Assembly (NCBI GenBank): GCA_025331445.1
Contig: JAIWNE010000133.1
Coordinates: 1-64,000, forward strand
Origin: Blakeslea trispora
Lineage: Eukaryota > Mucoromycota > Mucoromycetes > Mucorales > Choanephoraceae
Direction: 5' to 3'
DNA: 64,000 bases
Part shown: positions 49,695-62,900 of the stretch, one piece after another
Position numbering within the stretch: the first letter of the stretch is position 1
Layout: the number at the start of each line of letters is the position of its first letter
The notes under the pieces: generated by a model
Told to the model about the DNA's origin: nothing
Databases searched by the model: none
Seen by the model: the letters and a program-made list of their open reading frames with translations, nothing else
Translations under genes and position numbers: made by a program

Positions 49695-50150
49695 ATAAAT
49701 AAATAATAATAATAAAAAAGGGAAATTCATACATAACGTGATTAGGAGCCTATTGTTGTGAGGAGTGTGGGAGAAAGGGAGAAAATTCAGCAAGTTTAAG
49801 CTGTCAAAAAGAAAAATTAGTCTCTTGTAACCCACTCCATAAAAAAAGAAAAAGAAAAAACAAGTAGAAATGAAATTCTCCTCTCTCTCCCCCTTTTTTA
49901 TAATATTTTTGAGTCAAGATGTTGCCACTAGATTTCTCTAAAATAGTTCTTTTTTGAATTAAACTACTCCTCTTCATCTTCTTATTATCTTTTGTTTCCT
50001 GCCCCTTTTTTTTTACATGTGTTATATAAAACATATTTTTCTTCTTTTTTCCTTTTTCTTGTATACTTTAAAATGTTTAAAATCATGTATAGGCTCAAGT
50101 AAATCATCCTCAATTTATAATAAAAAAAAATGTTGTCTTATATCGAGTAA
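49695..50150. other. Intergenic
   Basis: About 455 bases between CCT5 and the zinc-finger gene; AT-rich, no gene. A short (TAA)n follows the CCT5 stop. Confidence 0.6.
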
Positions 50151-50964
50151 ATGAATAGTTTATTAAATCAAGAAACAGATCAACATTACCCAATTCATCT
50201 TTGTCGCTTTAAAGGCAATCAACCTTCATTCAAGGACCTTTTAGAGAAAATTCAGTCTGTGACAGAGGTAAATAACTAATGATAGTAAAATTGTTTCTGT
50301 TCTAATTCTCTCTTTTTCTTTATAAACAAGGTGAATATAGAAGATTATGAGATTGTTCATGTCAACCATCATCATCAGCATAGTGTCATTCAAGATGATT
50401 CGAGTCTTTGTCATGCATTGACTTCTTTAGCTGTCAAATCAACACTTTCACTCTTACTTCGATTAAAATCAAAAGGTAAAGAATAAACAATGTTCGTAGT
50501 GGTCATTGACATTGTAACTAGACAATCCCTATAAAAGACAATGTATGGCAGACACTCGAGAACTGCCCAACCCGCTTGAGCTGATACATCCACTTGAACC
50601 CAAACGGACTTTACCTACCCTTGCTTCCATCACACAACATCCTTATCCTACTCACTTTGAACTAGCACCCATTCGACCTATTCCTCTTAGAAAGAGAAGA
50701 AAGCGTGCCAGTGTAGAGCTACAGAGCATGTTCTTGTGTGAACATCCTATCGGTCGAGACATTTGCGGACAAACCTTCCGTCGTTCCTATGACCTCTCTC
50801 GGCACCAAACGATTCATCTAAAGAATCGACCCTTTTGCTACTGTCATCAATGTGGCAAGAAGTTCACTCGAATGGACGCCCTTCGACGTCATGAACGAGT
50901 CCAAAGCCATTCTTCTTCTAAACATCGTTCCATGTCAACATCTGCTTTACCCTCATCATCATAA
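50151..50964 (+). CDS. C2H2 zinc-finger protein
   Basis: Exons 50151-50267, 50331-50475 and 50522-50964 give 234 aa. The N-terminal ~90 residues (IHLCRFKGNQPSFKDLLEKI, VNIEDYEIVHVN) resemble a small ubiquitin-like or PB1-type fold, though weakly. A proline-rich linker and a basic patch (PLRKRRKRASVE) follow. Two C2H2 fingers close the protein: an atypical CEHPIGRDICGQTFRR-SYDLSRHQTIH with eight residues between the cysteines, and a standard CHQCGKKFTRMDALRRHERVQSH. This finger pair is typical of fungal transcription factors, so it probably binds DNA in the nucleus; targets are unknown. It is convergent with SmD1, with 70 bases between the stops. Confidence 0.82.
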
Positions 50965-51034
50965 TAAACTCTCTCTTTCTTTTGCTTTGGCTTTTTTTTA
51001 TTATTTATTATCATGATGATCGAGTTCACGTGAT

Positions 51035-51525
51035 TTAACGTCTACCTCTTCCACGAGCAGCACCACGTCCACCAGTACGCATACCTCTACCACGACCACG
51101 ACCGGCACCATCTAAAGAAAAAAAAACATTGAATTTAATAACAAAATAAGAAGGGTGTGACGCGTCAAACGAGTTACCATCATCCTTTTTCTTTTTTGAT
51201 TTCGGGGAATCGTCAATCAATAATGTGTCCAGAGGTAAACTATCAGGCAAGATGACACAACGAATGTTGTTACCACGCACGCTAAGAGTATCGAGACTGA
51301 CAGGATCTTTGTTCTTTACAGTCATCTTGACGGTCTTTAAATGAGTGTTCATGCTCATGTCAACACCTGTGATGGTGCCATGAACAACAGTGCCATTCTT
51401 TAATTCAACAGACACTGTTTCGTTATTTAACTTCATCAAGAATCTATAAAGTTGGGTCAGTCGTGATATTTTTCTCTCTTGACTATTTTCTTGTCTATTA
51501 GGCTTTCTTACCTAACCAACTTCAT
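51035..51525 (-). CDS. SMD1: Small nuclear ribonucleoprotein SmD1
   Basis: Three exons, 51512-51525 (14 nt), 51178-51443 and 51035-51111, give 118 aa, the usual size. The first exon encodes only MKLVR, as in other SmD1 genes. The Sm fold is clear: [59 protein letters not shown] lysine patch (KSKKKKDDG) and an RG-rich tail ([20 protein letters not shown]) follow, the tail being a target of arginine methylation. SmD1 is part of the heptameric ring on U1, U2, U4 and U5 snRNAs in the spliceosome. Confidence 0.96.
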
Positions 51526-51770
51526 CTTTAAAATATCTCAAGATCTTGGGGCCTTTCAAAAAATAATAATAATAACAAAAAAAAAAATAAAAATTTACAA
51601 AAATGACACTTCTTTTTTAATCAAACTCAGCTGCGTTCGAGGAGTAAGCTGTCATCTTCTTTGGGGGGAGAAACAAGTTTCTGATGATGAACAACAAGGG
51701 AATAATGACTCTAGGACATGCCTTTTTTTTTCGCTTTTTTTCATCTTTCTATTTCGCTTCCTATCAAACT

Positions 51771-52324
51771 ATGGACTTAACACCTCCACCTGAATATGAA
51801 CCTAAAAGGCCAATCACACCACCTCCTTCTTATAGTTGCACTGTATTTAAACAAGGCTATGTTCAATGGAAAAGAGAATTAAATGATGCTCTCCCTTGGA
51901 GGTAATTGATGGATTTTCTTTTTATGTATGTTGCTAATATATGATAAAAAGCACTGTCTTTTTTCATTTACATGGTACTCTTTTGGAAGTCTATTCAATA
52001 GGATCTCATCCACGTTTAATCAAGAGTCTATCGATGTCTAAATGTCATGTTGGCATAGCAACTGATTATCCTGAAAACAACGTGCTTCGACTCTTTTTTG
52101 GTCTGGTGGGAGAACATTATCTGATCCAGCCTAGAAAAGGTAAACTATCGGATCTTGTCTCTTGGTTTGAACACCTTCAATCGTCTGCCAACATCAGTTC
52201 CGATATCGATCGGAGAAGAATGCCGCGTATCCTTACTCTTTCTCGGGGACAACATCATACTAGATCTATTACATTGACTGTAGGAAAAACGCAGGCTATT
52301 TTACCAGTCTTTCATCGAGATTAA
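51771..52324 (+). CDS. PH-domain-like protein, 167 aa
   Basis: Exons 51771-51901 and 51952-52324 give 167 aa. A proline-rich start (MDLTPPPEYEPKRPITPPPS) leads into GYVQWKRELNDALPWSTVFF then HLHGTLLEVYS, the first strands of a PH domain with the usual W...K.FF.L.GTLL.VY pattern. RVLRLFFGLVGEHYLIQPR-like middle strands and a helix (KLSDLVSWFEHLQSSANIS) complete the fold; a basic tail follows (DRRRMPRILTLSRGQHH). Similar one-domain PH proteins occur across Mucoromycota with unknown ligand. It may bind phosphoinositides or a protein partner. The start is the first ATG of the frame after a T-rich leader. Confidence 0.72.
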
Positions 52325-52461
52325 AATAAAATAAAAGAAAAGATGATCTTGGAGAAAAGGGAAATTTAGCATAAACCCCCTTCTCTTACCAGTCACGTAC
52401 TGAAGACAAAATAAAAACAAATTAAAAGAAAATCCTTTTTTTTTTCTTGACTAAATTATCC

Positions 52462-54103
52462 ATGAAGAACGCAAAACGTTTAAAGCATACAGAAGACGAC
52501 CAGGCTAACCGAGAACATGTTTATTTTACATCAAGTGAAAGTGAAGAAGGTAGAAAAAAAATGCTTGTTGTGCTTGAAACAATCAAACTCATACTCTTTT
52601 TTTGTTAAAGATAAAGACACTTATAAAGAACATGTAGAAGAAGACTTCATCTCACTTCCTAAAGAACAACCAAGCCGACAAGACAGACGAAGAGACTTCA
52701 GAGAAAGCTCGAAACGAAAACGTGTAGAGGATGATGAAGACGATTGGGAAGCTCACATCTGTTTCCCTTGGATGGATCTAGTCAACTCAAAGCCTATTCC
52801 ACAACCACTCTCTGCTATTAAATTGTAAGGAGAAATAAGAAAGAAAGAAAGAAGAAGAGAGAAGATAGCTGACTGTTGGAATTAGATTACAGCGCGAAGT
52901 AGATTGTTTTATTCAGTATTTAGAGCCTACACCAATCGAAGTTCAATTAAGAGAATATCTCGTCCATCGCATTCGACTGGCTATTCAAACAAGAATACCC
53001 GAAGCAGAAGTATCCGTCTTTGGCAGCTTCTCTACTCATCTCTATCTTCCCAACAGTGATATTGATCTGGTGGTTCAACTGCCTTCTTTCCAAAAGGGCA
53101 TGTTGAGAAGATTAGCCAGATATCTTGAATCAGACGATATCTGTAGAGATCCACATATTATCGAACATGCCTCAGTAAAGTGGTTAATTTCATTGAAATA
53201 ATAGGATGACTAAAGTTGATGATCATAGGTACCTGTTGTGAAATTTGAAGATACGATGACCAAGCTAAAAGTAGATATCATCCTGAATTCGACTTCTGGT
53301 TTAGAAAGTGCTGTGACCATCAATAATTTGATCAGAAAATACCCTGCATTAAGGCCCTTATCGTTGATTGTCAAACACATGTTGGCATTACGCTCTTTAA
53401 ATGAAGTCTATACAGGTGGTTTAGGTGGCTATGCTATTGTCTGTATGGTTGTTAGTTTCTTACAGGTAAAGAAAACAAATAGATTTTTGTTTTAAAAATC
53501 TATAAAACTCATCAGAGGCTCATCATTTAGATTAGATGCATCCCAAAGTTGCTTCAGGTGCTATTGATCCCATGAAGAATGTAGGCGTCTTGTTATTGGA
53601 CTTTTTCCAGTTTTATGGTCTTAATTTCAATATGGAAGAGACTGGTATTGATATCCGAGGCAATGGATCTTATTATGATAAAGTAAGTCTTCAGTATTAA
53701 GAGAAGGAGAAAGAGAGTAGGCTAGGTTACTAATGTATTATGTTAGTCCCATGTCGTGAGTCGAACAGGTTCTAGCGTGTTTTCAATTCGAGATCCTCAA
53801 GATAGATCCAATGACATTGGTTGTAAATCTTATAATGCAAGTCAGGTTGTGCGTGCCTTTAAATATGCCTATCTTTCCATGTCACAAAGAGCATTTGATT
53901 TAGAAGCCGAATTGAGACGAAATGGATATGAATCATTGGATAAAGCCACTCTGGACAGCCCCAAACGTGCCTCTGTTCTCTCTCAAGCATTATACATCTC
54001 GACTGATTTCATAAAACAACGACAATGGATGAATGAAGTTTGGAAAGAAAAGCGTTGGGAAGGTCAATTGGCTGCTAAAACCTTTGAATTCTTACCAGTG
54101 TAA
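52462..54103 (+). CDS. TRF4: Non-canonical poly(A) polymerase, TRF4/Cid14-type
   Basis: Six exons: 52462-52549, 52611-52824, 52886-53174, 53229-53465, 53536-53682 and 53747-54103, giving 443 aa. A charged N-terminus precedes the core. The nucleotidyltransferase motif VFGSFSTHLYLPNSDIDLVV has G147-S148 and catalytic D159 and D161; the third acidic residue is D213 (LKVDIIL). The central domain (IVKHMLALRSLNEVYTGGLG, YAIVCMVVSFLQMHPK) and nucleotide-recognition part (LDFFQFYGLNFN, SIRDPQDRSNDIG) follow TRF4/5. In yeast it is the catalytic part of TRAMP, adding short A tails that mark nuclear RNAs for the exosome. The C-terminal extension is short. Confidence 0.93.
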
Positions 54104-54152
54104 AAAAAAAATGAAATAAAATATTTTTTTTTTATTTTTTTATTATCATCCT

Positions 54153-55665
54153 ATGCCTTCCTCTTTTCTAAACCAACAAGGAACAAAATTAGCTTTGACA
54201 GCAGTAGCTGCCTCTGTCTTGACAGCCACTGCCATGATGGGCTATCAAAAGCTCACCCGTTCTCGTCTGGAACGGACCAGTCGCTCTCATCCTGAACCTG
54301 TCACACTGACTGTGACGGACGAACCAGCAGAGGAACGGATGCCATTTGACGAGACATTGATTTTGGAACTCTTGGCTCGAAACATTGCCTTCTTTGGTCC
54401 TGAGCATGTGGCTCAGATTCGTCAAGCCAAAGTAGTCGTGTTGGGTTCAGGTGCCATAGGTTCATGGACAGCTGTCATGTTGGCTCGTTCAGGTGTAGAA
54501 CAGCTCTGTCTGATCGATCGTGGTCTGATCCGTCTCGAGAGTCTTACACGTCATGCAGTAGCCACCAGTCTCGATATCGGCAAACCTAAAGCAAAAGTGA
54601 TTCACCGTTACCTTGCCGAAATTGCACCTCAAGCCAAGGTAGAAGCACACCATACAGCCTTGACAGTGGATAACCTCGATCAATTCTTGTCTGGTCCTGT
54701 TGATTTTGTGGTAGATACTTTATCGGATGTACGCGATAAAGTGTTGGTGGCTGATTATTGTAAGCAACACAACATCAAGATTGTGAGTGCCATGAGTGCA
54801 GGAGGTAAGGCAGATCCTTCCTTGATTCAAGTGACAGATATCAGTCAGACCATGGCAGATCCATTGGCTAGAACCTATCGAAGACAACTGAGAAAGTTAA
54901 ATGTGGATCGCGATTTACCTGTCGTTTATTCTATTGAGAAAAGTAATCGAGGCAAAGGTATATATATAGGATATGGAAAATGACAAGTTGAAAACAGAGG
55001 TTGAAATGTACTCTTTTGGAAAAAAAAAATAGTGCCTGATTTCACAACACGTAGTTTACCTGTCTTGAGTCCTATAGCAAGCATGTTTGGTATGGCTCTA
55101 GTGACTTATGTAGTAGTTCAGTTGGGTAGTTTCACAGCTTATAAATTACCGGCCAACAAAATGCGTGATGGTGTTTTTGCCCGTATGCAAAAAGAATTGG
55201 CTGCCAAAGAAGAATTTGTGTTCAACAACAGGTAAATATCCCCATTGAAGGTGATTTAGATTAGACAAAAACTGAGCTTCTCCCCCTTCCTTTTTCTTAA
55301 GATCCAATCATTTGAATGTGAATCAAGTAGGTTATGTGTTTGATGAATTATGGCAAGGCAAAAGTGTGGTTTCTGGTGCTCAAGATAGAATGTTGGTTCT
55401 GACTCGATGGGATCGATCCAAGCCTAGTAGTCTGACAAACACAGTTGTCATGACAAAGGAAGAAGCAACTGTTCATGATAAATTACCTAATGACACAGAC
55501 CTTGTTGCTTATTATGGTGAAGGTAAGATTTACAAAGAAAAAAAAAAGAGGAAATCATAACCCAGACAACTCATCTTTTTCTCTAAAATAGATATTGTTC
55601 AAAAGGTACAACAACAATTTAAATTAGAAGAAAAACTTGAAAGACTATGGCATGAATCAAAATAA
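54153..55665 (+). CDS. TCD1: ThiF-family tRNA t6A dehydratase, TCD-like
   Basis: Four exons: 54153-54957, 55033-55231, 55302-55522 and 55592-55665, giving 432 aa. A helix near residues 12-32 (KLALTAVAASVLTATAMMGY) suggests anchoring at the mitochondrial outer membrane, as in yeast TCD1/TCD2. The E1-like nucleotide fold follows: RNIAFFGPEHVAQIRQAKVV, VLGSGAIGSWTAVMLARSGV, DRGLIRLESLTRHAVAT, DFVVDTLSDVRDKVLVADYC and VSAMSAGGKADPSLIQVTDI. A second hydrophobic segment lies in exon 2. Family members use ATP to cyclise t6A37 in tRNA to ct6A, which sharpens decoding of ANN codons. It lies 49 bases after the TRF4-like stop; these are separate genes. Confidence 0.92.
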
Positions 55666-55790
55666 AGGAAGAAAAATTAGCCGTTTACTTTTTATTTATA
55701 AAGAAAAAGGAGGGAATGATATATGGTGTTTGTTTGTGTGTGTATATTATATAAATAAAACTTTTTCTAGAAATACATTAATTTTTTTTT

Positions 55791-57938
55791 TTAGTTGGGA
55801 TGAACTTGAGAAACAATAGCACTGACAACAGAAGGATCAGCCAAAGTGGAGGTATCGCCCAATTGACTGTGTTCACCATTCACAATCTTACGCAAAATAC
55901 GACGAACAATCTTACCAGAACGAGTCTTGGGGTGTTCACGCACAATATGGATACGCTTGGGAGCAGCAAAAGGACCAATTATCTTACGGACAGTCAAGAC
56001 CAATTCACGATCAAGACCATCAATCACTTGAGCGTGAGGCTTAAGGGAGACAAAGGCATGAATAGCTTGACCTGTCAAGTCATCATGAGCACCTACGACA
56101 GCAGCCTCAGCAACAGAGTTATGGGTGGCAAGGGCAGATTCGATTTCAGAGGTAGAGAGACGGTGACCAGAGACATTAATGACATCATCCACACGACCCT
56201 TAATCCAGATATAACCATCTTCATCGATAGCAGCACCATCACCTGTGTAATAGTAACCAGGGTAAGGCTTGGTATAGACTTCCAAGAAGCGAGCATGGTT
56301 GTTATAGACAGAACGAGCCATGGAAGGCCAGGCGTTCTTGAGGGCCAAGACACCGGTTTGGTTGACACCTTCGAGCTTGTTACCAGTAGCAGGATCCAAG
56401 AGGACAGGTTGGATACCAAAGAAAGGCAAAGTGGCACTACCGGCCTTGGTAGGGGTACAACCAGGCAAAGGACTAATGATGATCGAACCTGTCTCGGTTT
56501 GCCAATAGGTATCGACAACAGCACATTGGCCCTTACCTACCTTTTCATTGTACCAGTTCCAGGCCTCAGGGTTGATAGGTTCACCTACCGAACCAATCAC
56601 ACGAAGACTGGACAAATCGTTCTTTTCAACCCATTCATCACCAAGACGTTGAAGGGCACGAATGGCAGTAGGAGCAGTATAGAATTGAGTGACCTTGTGC
56701 TTTTCGATCAATTCCCAGAAACGAGCAGGTGTAGGGTAAGTAGGTGTAGATTCAAACAAGACAGTGGTAGCACCTAATGTAAGAGGACCATACAAAATGT
56801 AACTATGACCACTAAATAAACCCAAAAGAAATTAATTTCTCTCTAAAAGAATGTAATATGGCATTTTGACAACTTACGTGACCCAACCGATATCAGCCAT
56901 ACAAGCATAGATATCATTTTCATGAACATCAAAGATATACTTGACAGTAGCAGCAGCACCTAAAAGATAACCACCTGTAGTATGAAGGATACCCTTAGGG
57001 GCACCGGTAGAACCAGAGGTATAGAGCAAGAACAAAGGATCTTCAGCACTCATCTTTTCATAGGCACAGACAGGACGAGCCTTGGCCATCTCTTCGTGCC
57101 ACCAAAGATCGCGATCCTTTTGCATGGGTACTTCAGTACCAGTACGTTGATAGACAATCACATGTTCTACTTGATGAGCTTCTTGTTTGGAAAGAGCGTT
57201 GTCGACAATAGACTTGGTGGCAATGTTACGACCACCACGACGACCTTCATCGGATGTGATGACCACATGAGCACCACAATCAGCCACACGATCCAACAAA
57301 CTTTCAGCGGAAAAGCCAGCAAAGACGACAGAGTGGATAGCACCAATACGAGCACAGGCCAAGATAGCAATCATAGTCTCAGGAATCATGGGCATATAGA
57401 TGGCTACATTATCACCCTTACGAACACCCAAGTTCTTGAGGACATTGGCCATACGACAGACATCACGTAAAAGTTCACCATAAGTGATGTGGCGGACATT
57501 AGAAGGTTCATCACCTTCATGAATAATGGCTGTCTTGTTGGGGTTTCTGAGGGCATGACGATCAACAGCATTGTAACAGGCGTTTAATTCACCTTCCAAG
57601 AACCAAGCAACATCACCTGTCTCAAAGGAACCATGTTTGACTGTTTCAAAGGGCTTGTCCCAAGATAAAAGTTCACGAGCAAGCTATTTAAATTAAAATT
57701 AAAAATAATAGAGGGGGGGGCGAGATCAGATACAAGATGTTTCATTGAATCAAGCTTTTCTTCTTCTTCTTACATTGCCAAAGAACTTGGTGGGCTCTTC
57801 TACACTTTCTTTCCACATGGCACGGTATTGTTCCATAGAGTTTACATGAGGAGTAGGGCATTGGCTAGCGTCAAGAAGACGAGCAGGAACAGGGTGAGTG
57901 ATGACTTCGATTTGATGAGCTTCTTCTACTTGGGACAT
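55791..57938 (-). CDS. ACS1: Acetyl-CoA synthetase
   Basis: Three exons: 57774-57938, 56878-57683 and 55791-56811, giving 663 aa. The adenylate-forming core is complete: [20 protein letters not shown], the P-loop [16 protein letters not shown], the substrate motif [27 protein letters not shown] and the regulatory lysine in [11 protein letters not shown]. The enzyme makes acetyl-CoA from acetate, ATP and CoA in cytosol and nucleus, feeding lipid synthesis and histone acetylation. Length matches fungal facA/ACS. There is no targeting signal. Codon use is strongly biased, as for CCT5, so it is probably highly expressed. Confidence 0.97.
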
Positions 57939-59999
57939 GATGCTATAGAAAGTTGGGTTCCTGAAAGAAAAGAAGGAGAGAAAAGAAGAAGAGAAAGCAA
58001 CACTTTGTAGAGTGAAATAAAATTATAAAGGGGCGATTCAATGTCGAGCACTTTTTATTATTATTAAAAAAGAAACTAAATTTCTCGATTTGAAATTTGT
58101 TCTGCTTTATCTTCCTTAAGCGCTTTAAGAAATTATATGCTACAATAAAGCCATATTAAAGAAAGAAAATGAATAGAAAAAAAAAGTAAAAAAAACAAAA
58201 GAAAGAGCAAAAAAAGAAGAAGAAGAAGAAAAAGGCCGCAAGTGAAAAAAGATATCTTTTTATTTGTTTATTTATGAAACCCTATTGTTGTCAACTTTCT
58301 ACCTTTCCATAAAAAAAATGCTCCTTTTCTCCTTTACGATAAGTTTGTTTTGACAGCTATCAAAAACATTTTTTTTTATTTTTACCTAAAACGACACTTG
58401 CCCCAAAATACTATTTTGGGGAGAAAGAGAGCTTGGAAATTAAGAGGTGACTGTGTAACAGTAGATGCTTTGCGAGATAAACTAAGAAGTGTGTGATATA
58501 ATGAGGGAACTTTATTTAATCTCGGCCAATGGATCGGCTATGTTCCTGGTTTAGGGTAAGGAAGCGCTGCCATAAAAGGAAACTTTACCGCGGTCAAATA
58601 CAAACTGAGAAATGATTCAACATGTTTCCAATTTACGCGATTTTTTTTTCTATTCAAAGAACTTTACATTATCGCTAGCTTGTTTATCATAACATGCCTT
58701 GTTCTACGTGTTTTCATTAAGCTGTTGTTTCTTTTGTAAATATAGAGAGATAATTGATAGTTTTTCTTTATCTGATTCTGAATAGAGATATAGGATCATG
58801 TTTTATTCTCTTGTGTAATCTATGGATTGACTTTTCTACTTGACAGTCTGTGCTATTTTTGAATATTTCATCATTATGTTTCCATTTGCGCAAATGACTT
58901 GCTTTTATTCTTTCTACTGAATAGTGCAAGAGTTTTTAGAGAAAAAAAAAAGCTCTGGAGAGTAGCTTCGAAGTTACCAAGATTTTAGCAGTCGTTTGAC
59001 TGAGTTACAAAGCACATTCAAGCAAAAATGAGATATTTCATGCAAAGTTCATTATTGTCAACAGCAATAGTTTGGTGGATCATTTGTTTATGGAGTGAAT
59101 GACTGTGCAATCTCATTGATAGTATCACCAGTCGGCTTGCATATTTACTGATAGAAGACTGACACAAATACACTAGGATCACCTGGAATGAATGATCTCC
59201 CTTTTTATCTCTTGTGTTTTCTCATAACAAATGTCCATTAGAAGGTATTTGGCCATTCAAAGAAAATAAAAACATACCATGCATAGAATAAGACATCAAG
59301 GTCTTAAAGGTACTGAAATTCAGGAAGCGATAAGCGTAAAGCCCAAGACTATGTATATGTTTCTGCAAAGAATAAAAAAAAATGAGAGGTAGCATAGATT
59401 ATAGGATAAAAGCTCGTTTGAGGATGGCAAGAATTATGTCCCAGCAATAGCTTACCGCTTACAGGATGAGAAACACTTAGACAAGAAAATTATTTGACAT
59501 ATACTTTTATTGTTTAAAGAAACAATAAGGTCTAACCTAATGGCTTTGAGAGAGAGCTTGTCTTCTCTCTTCATTTACATTAGGGCTATTCCTGACCAAC
59601 TATTTGAGAGTACTACAGGCCGCGAAAAAAAGTATACATGCAAAGTTTTTATATGACAAAACAAGATGATATAAAAGAAAAGACAAGTTAGAGTAGAATG
59701 CATTAGGATTGTTTTCATTGTTCATCACTGTCATGTACAGTTTGCTATTAAGTTAGTTCTATGTATTCTACTCAAGCTGTCTTTATAGTCATGACTTGTT
59801 ATTAAGCAAGCTTTATTCAATTTTATTTATGTTATTTAAAATTGAAGGAATTGAAATCTTTTCCTTTTGTTTGTTTATAATTGCTTTATGCTTGGAAGCT
59901 CTCCTAATGTTCTAGTTGGGATTCAATATAATCAAACAAGCACTCATTATTGCCTTTGTAAAGCGGATCTCAATATATTTATTTCGTCCTGATTATAAG
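57939..59999. other. Intergenic
   Basis: About 2 kb with no supported gene. The left ~100 bases hold the acetyl-CoA synthetase promoter. AT-rich with A tracts; no transposon fragment was recognised. Confidence 0.55.
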
Positions 60000-62900
60000 T
60001 TATTTGTATTGCTGTAGTGCACTGTAATGCTGTATTTGACTCATCCATTGTCTCTTTAAGGTTACAGTAGATGTTTTAACAGCAGTAACATGTGTTCCAG
60101 TAACAATTTGAAAGCCAAGGTCATCTTTTAAATGAAGGTATAAATAAACAAAAAACCTCTTTCTTTTTTAATGTCAATTACCTGAACTGTTTGTTCCAAA
60201 GGATGGCTTCATAGTCATGGTTTGTTGTTGCCGAACACTAATCTTATCTAATGCCATAGGCTAAATGAACAAATGATATGTGCGCTTAGTCACCCAAGAC
60301 AAAAAAGATGGCTACATTCTTTTTTCTTTTTTTTACCTCTCGGTATAATGTATATAGGTATCCTTTAGGACTTAGACTTTTAAGTGGCTCTGCCAGAATA
60401 AGAATGTCGTTAAATAAAAAGCCATGTAGTTTGCGACCACTTTTAGCTTTAAATAATGGACTGTCCATCACAAATTCACGACCAGAGACATCTAAGCGCT
60501 ATAATCAAACTATCAGTACCATTTTTCCTCATCATCTCTAAGAGTTGAACTTTACACCAATAGATTCCATATCTAGAATACGAGATAATTCCTGAATCTT
60601 TTGCCTGTTTTCATAACGCCTTGTTTCCTCATTGACATCTTCAAGTATACGTTGGGCTATTGATAATGAAGATCTCACTAAGGAATGATCTGGATGTTTT
60701 TTAGGTGTTGAATTTAAAATCTATTTCAAATAGCTTAGAAATAAAGAGAGAGAGAGGAAAAGTCTATAGCTTTTAAATACCTGACGAAGCAGCAATGGGT
60801 ATCGTGTAATACGCTGTACAGGCTGTAATAAATAATGAGAGAGATCAAGTGAACGACATTCTGGTCTTGTTTGTGCAGTCTATTGAAAATTAATATTACA
60901 AGACTGGATATATCTTTTTCTTGCTCTCTCTTACTTTTAAAAATACTTCAAACCATTGATCTTCTTCTCTCTTCTTTTGCAAGAATTTTGTAGCATAGGA
61001 TTGATTTCGACAATAAGACGAATAACATTTAAGACCATCTGCCTATTTTCAGTCAATAAAATAGATAAGGGAAAATGAGAATAAATCCAATGGTGTTATA
61101 TGTACACTACATGTTGCAAGAAAATATCACCAATCATATCAATCACATTGGCTTGTTCCCTTTGCCTTGTTTCCATATCACTTAACAAGGCAGTATTGCA
61201 CATCAATAGATCATCAATATTCGAAAACACAACATCGCGTTCATCTTGTGAAAGATAATTGCCAGATTCAGTATAAAAGACCTTATTCAATCATGTTAAA
61301 CAACTGCTCTCCTTTCTTTCTTTGAAAAACTTACATTCACAATCATCTGTAGATTACTAAGATAGGTTCTTTCAGTAGCAATCAATTCGAAAATAGCTTC
61401 TTGTCGTTTACGTTCTTCAGGAGCAATAGCCTCTAGTTCAATAGGATCCATTGTACTAGCCCAAGTCAAGAGCTCAAGATTTTCAGATGGATGTTCTGCT
61501 TGAGGTAACATTAATTGAGGTGTACTAATGCGACTGTGCTCTGCTGTGCTGACTGAACTAGCAGCTCGACGACGTTTTGTAAGTTCCGTCTTGTTGATAC
61601 TGAGGTTTGTCTTTTTCATGATGGGTGTATTGGGAGCAGATAGACCTCGATGAAGATCCATCACTGCCAATTGATCGTTTTCAAGATAGGATTGATTCTT
61701 GTTTGAAGGAATAGAAATAGGGCTTGAAAACGATGTAGGAGAGGTATAATCATTGGTAGATGCTATTATCAAGAGTCAAGTATTTAGAGTCTTTCGTTCG
61801 AATCATTTACTCTTTCTCTCCTCCTCTTACCTGGATGAATCTTTTCAACATAGGTCTTTGGAAAGTACCCACTTTCTTCTGTTTCTTCATTTGTACCATA
61901 CCACCAATCGCTGTTTTCATCTTGAAAAGGTTGAACCAAAATCACTTCATTTTCAGAAAATCCCAAATCATCATCTCTACTTTTCTTGAATTCATATAAA
62001 GTTCTAACACGGAAAGCTTTTCTCCCCCCCCCCCAAATTTAGCATGGTGTCATCACTTAGAACATGGTTTTTTCTTACCTTCTTCAACTACTTCGACATA
62101 AGTGCGAGGAAAGAACCCCATTTGATTGTTCTTTAAAGAAGTACCATACCACCAGTCGCTTGCTTTATCTTTAGATGGATGAGCTTTCAAAGTTTCATTG
62201 GCAGAAAAACTCAAGTCGTCTTCTCTTATGCCTTGATATTCATACAATGTGTTGACTCGATATACTTTTTCAAAACAAATCAGAATGAGCTACTGTTCTA
62301 TTTTAAAACAAAAGAAACACTTACTTGTATTAAAATTCACTTCATCCTCTATATCTACACCGTAACCACTGGTACCTGCCGTGGTGCTATCGGGCAGACG
62401 AGAATGGATACTAGCAGGAGAGGAAGCAAAGACGGCCATTTCCAAAGCACGGCTTCTCTCTTCTTCTTCCTCTTGCCTCTTCCGCTCCTCTTCTTGTCTT
62501 TTCCTTTCTTCCTCCTGCCTTTTTCTTTCCTCTTCTTCTTTTTGTTTTCTCTTCCTTTCTTCTTCTTTTCTCTTGTCTTCTTCTTCCCGCTTTTTGCGTA
62601 ATTCGCTCTCTTTTCTACGCCGCAACTGTCTCTGCTCCTCCAAACGTGCCTGTTCTTCCAGTCTTCGCTTCTCTTCCTCCAAGATCCTTTGAAGACGCAT
62701 TTCTTCTTCTTCTTCGCGTCGCTTTTGTTCTTCCTGCTCTTTACGTCTTTGCTGTTCTTGCTCTTCCCATCGTCTACGACGATCTAGCTCTTCTTGTCTA
62801 GCAGCCTGCATCTCTCTTTCTCGACGCTCTATTTCTTTTCTTCGCATTCTCTTTTCACGTGCTGCTTGCTCTGCAGCCTCTCTTGCTCTCTTCTGTCGTT

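Noticed and set aside
55800..57470. Long plus-strand open stretches of up to 325 codons
   Set aside because: Antisense of acetyl-CoA synthetase; long only because of codon bias in the sense gene.
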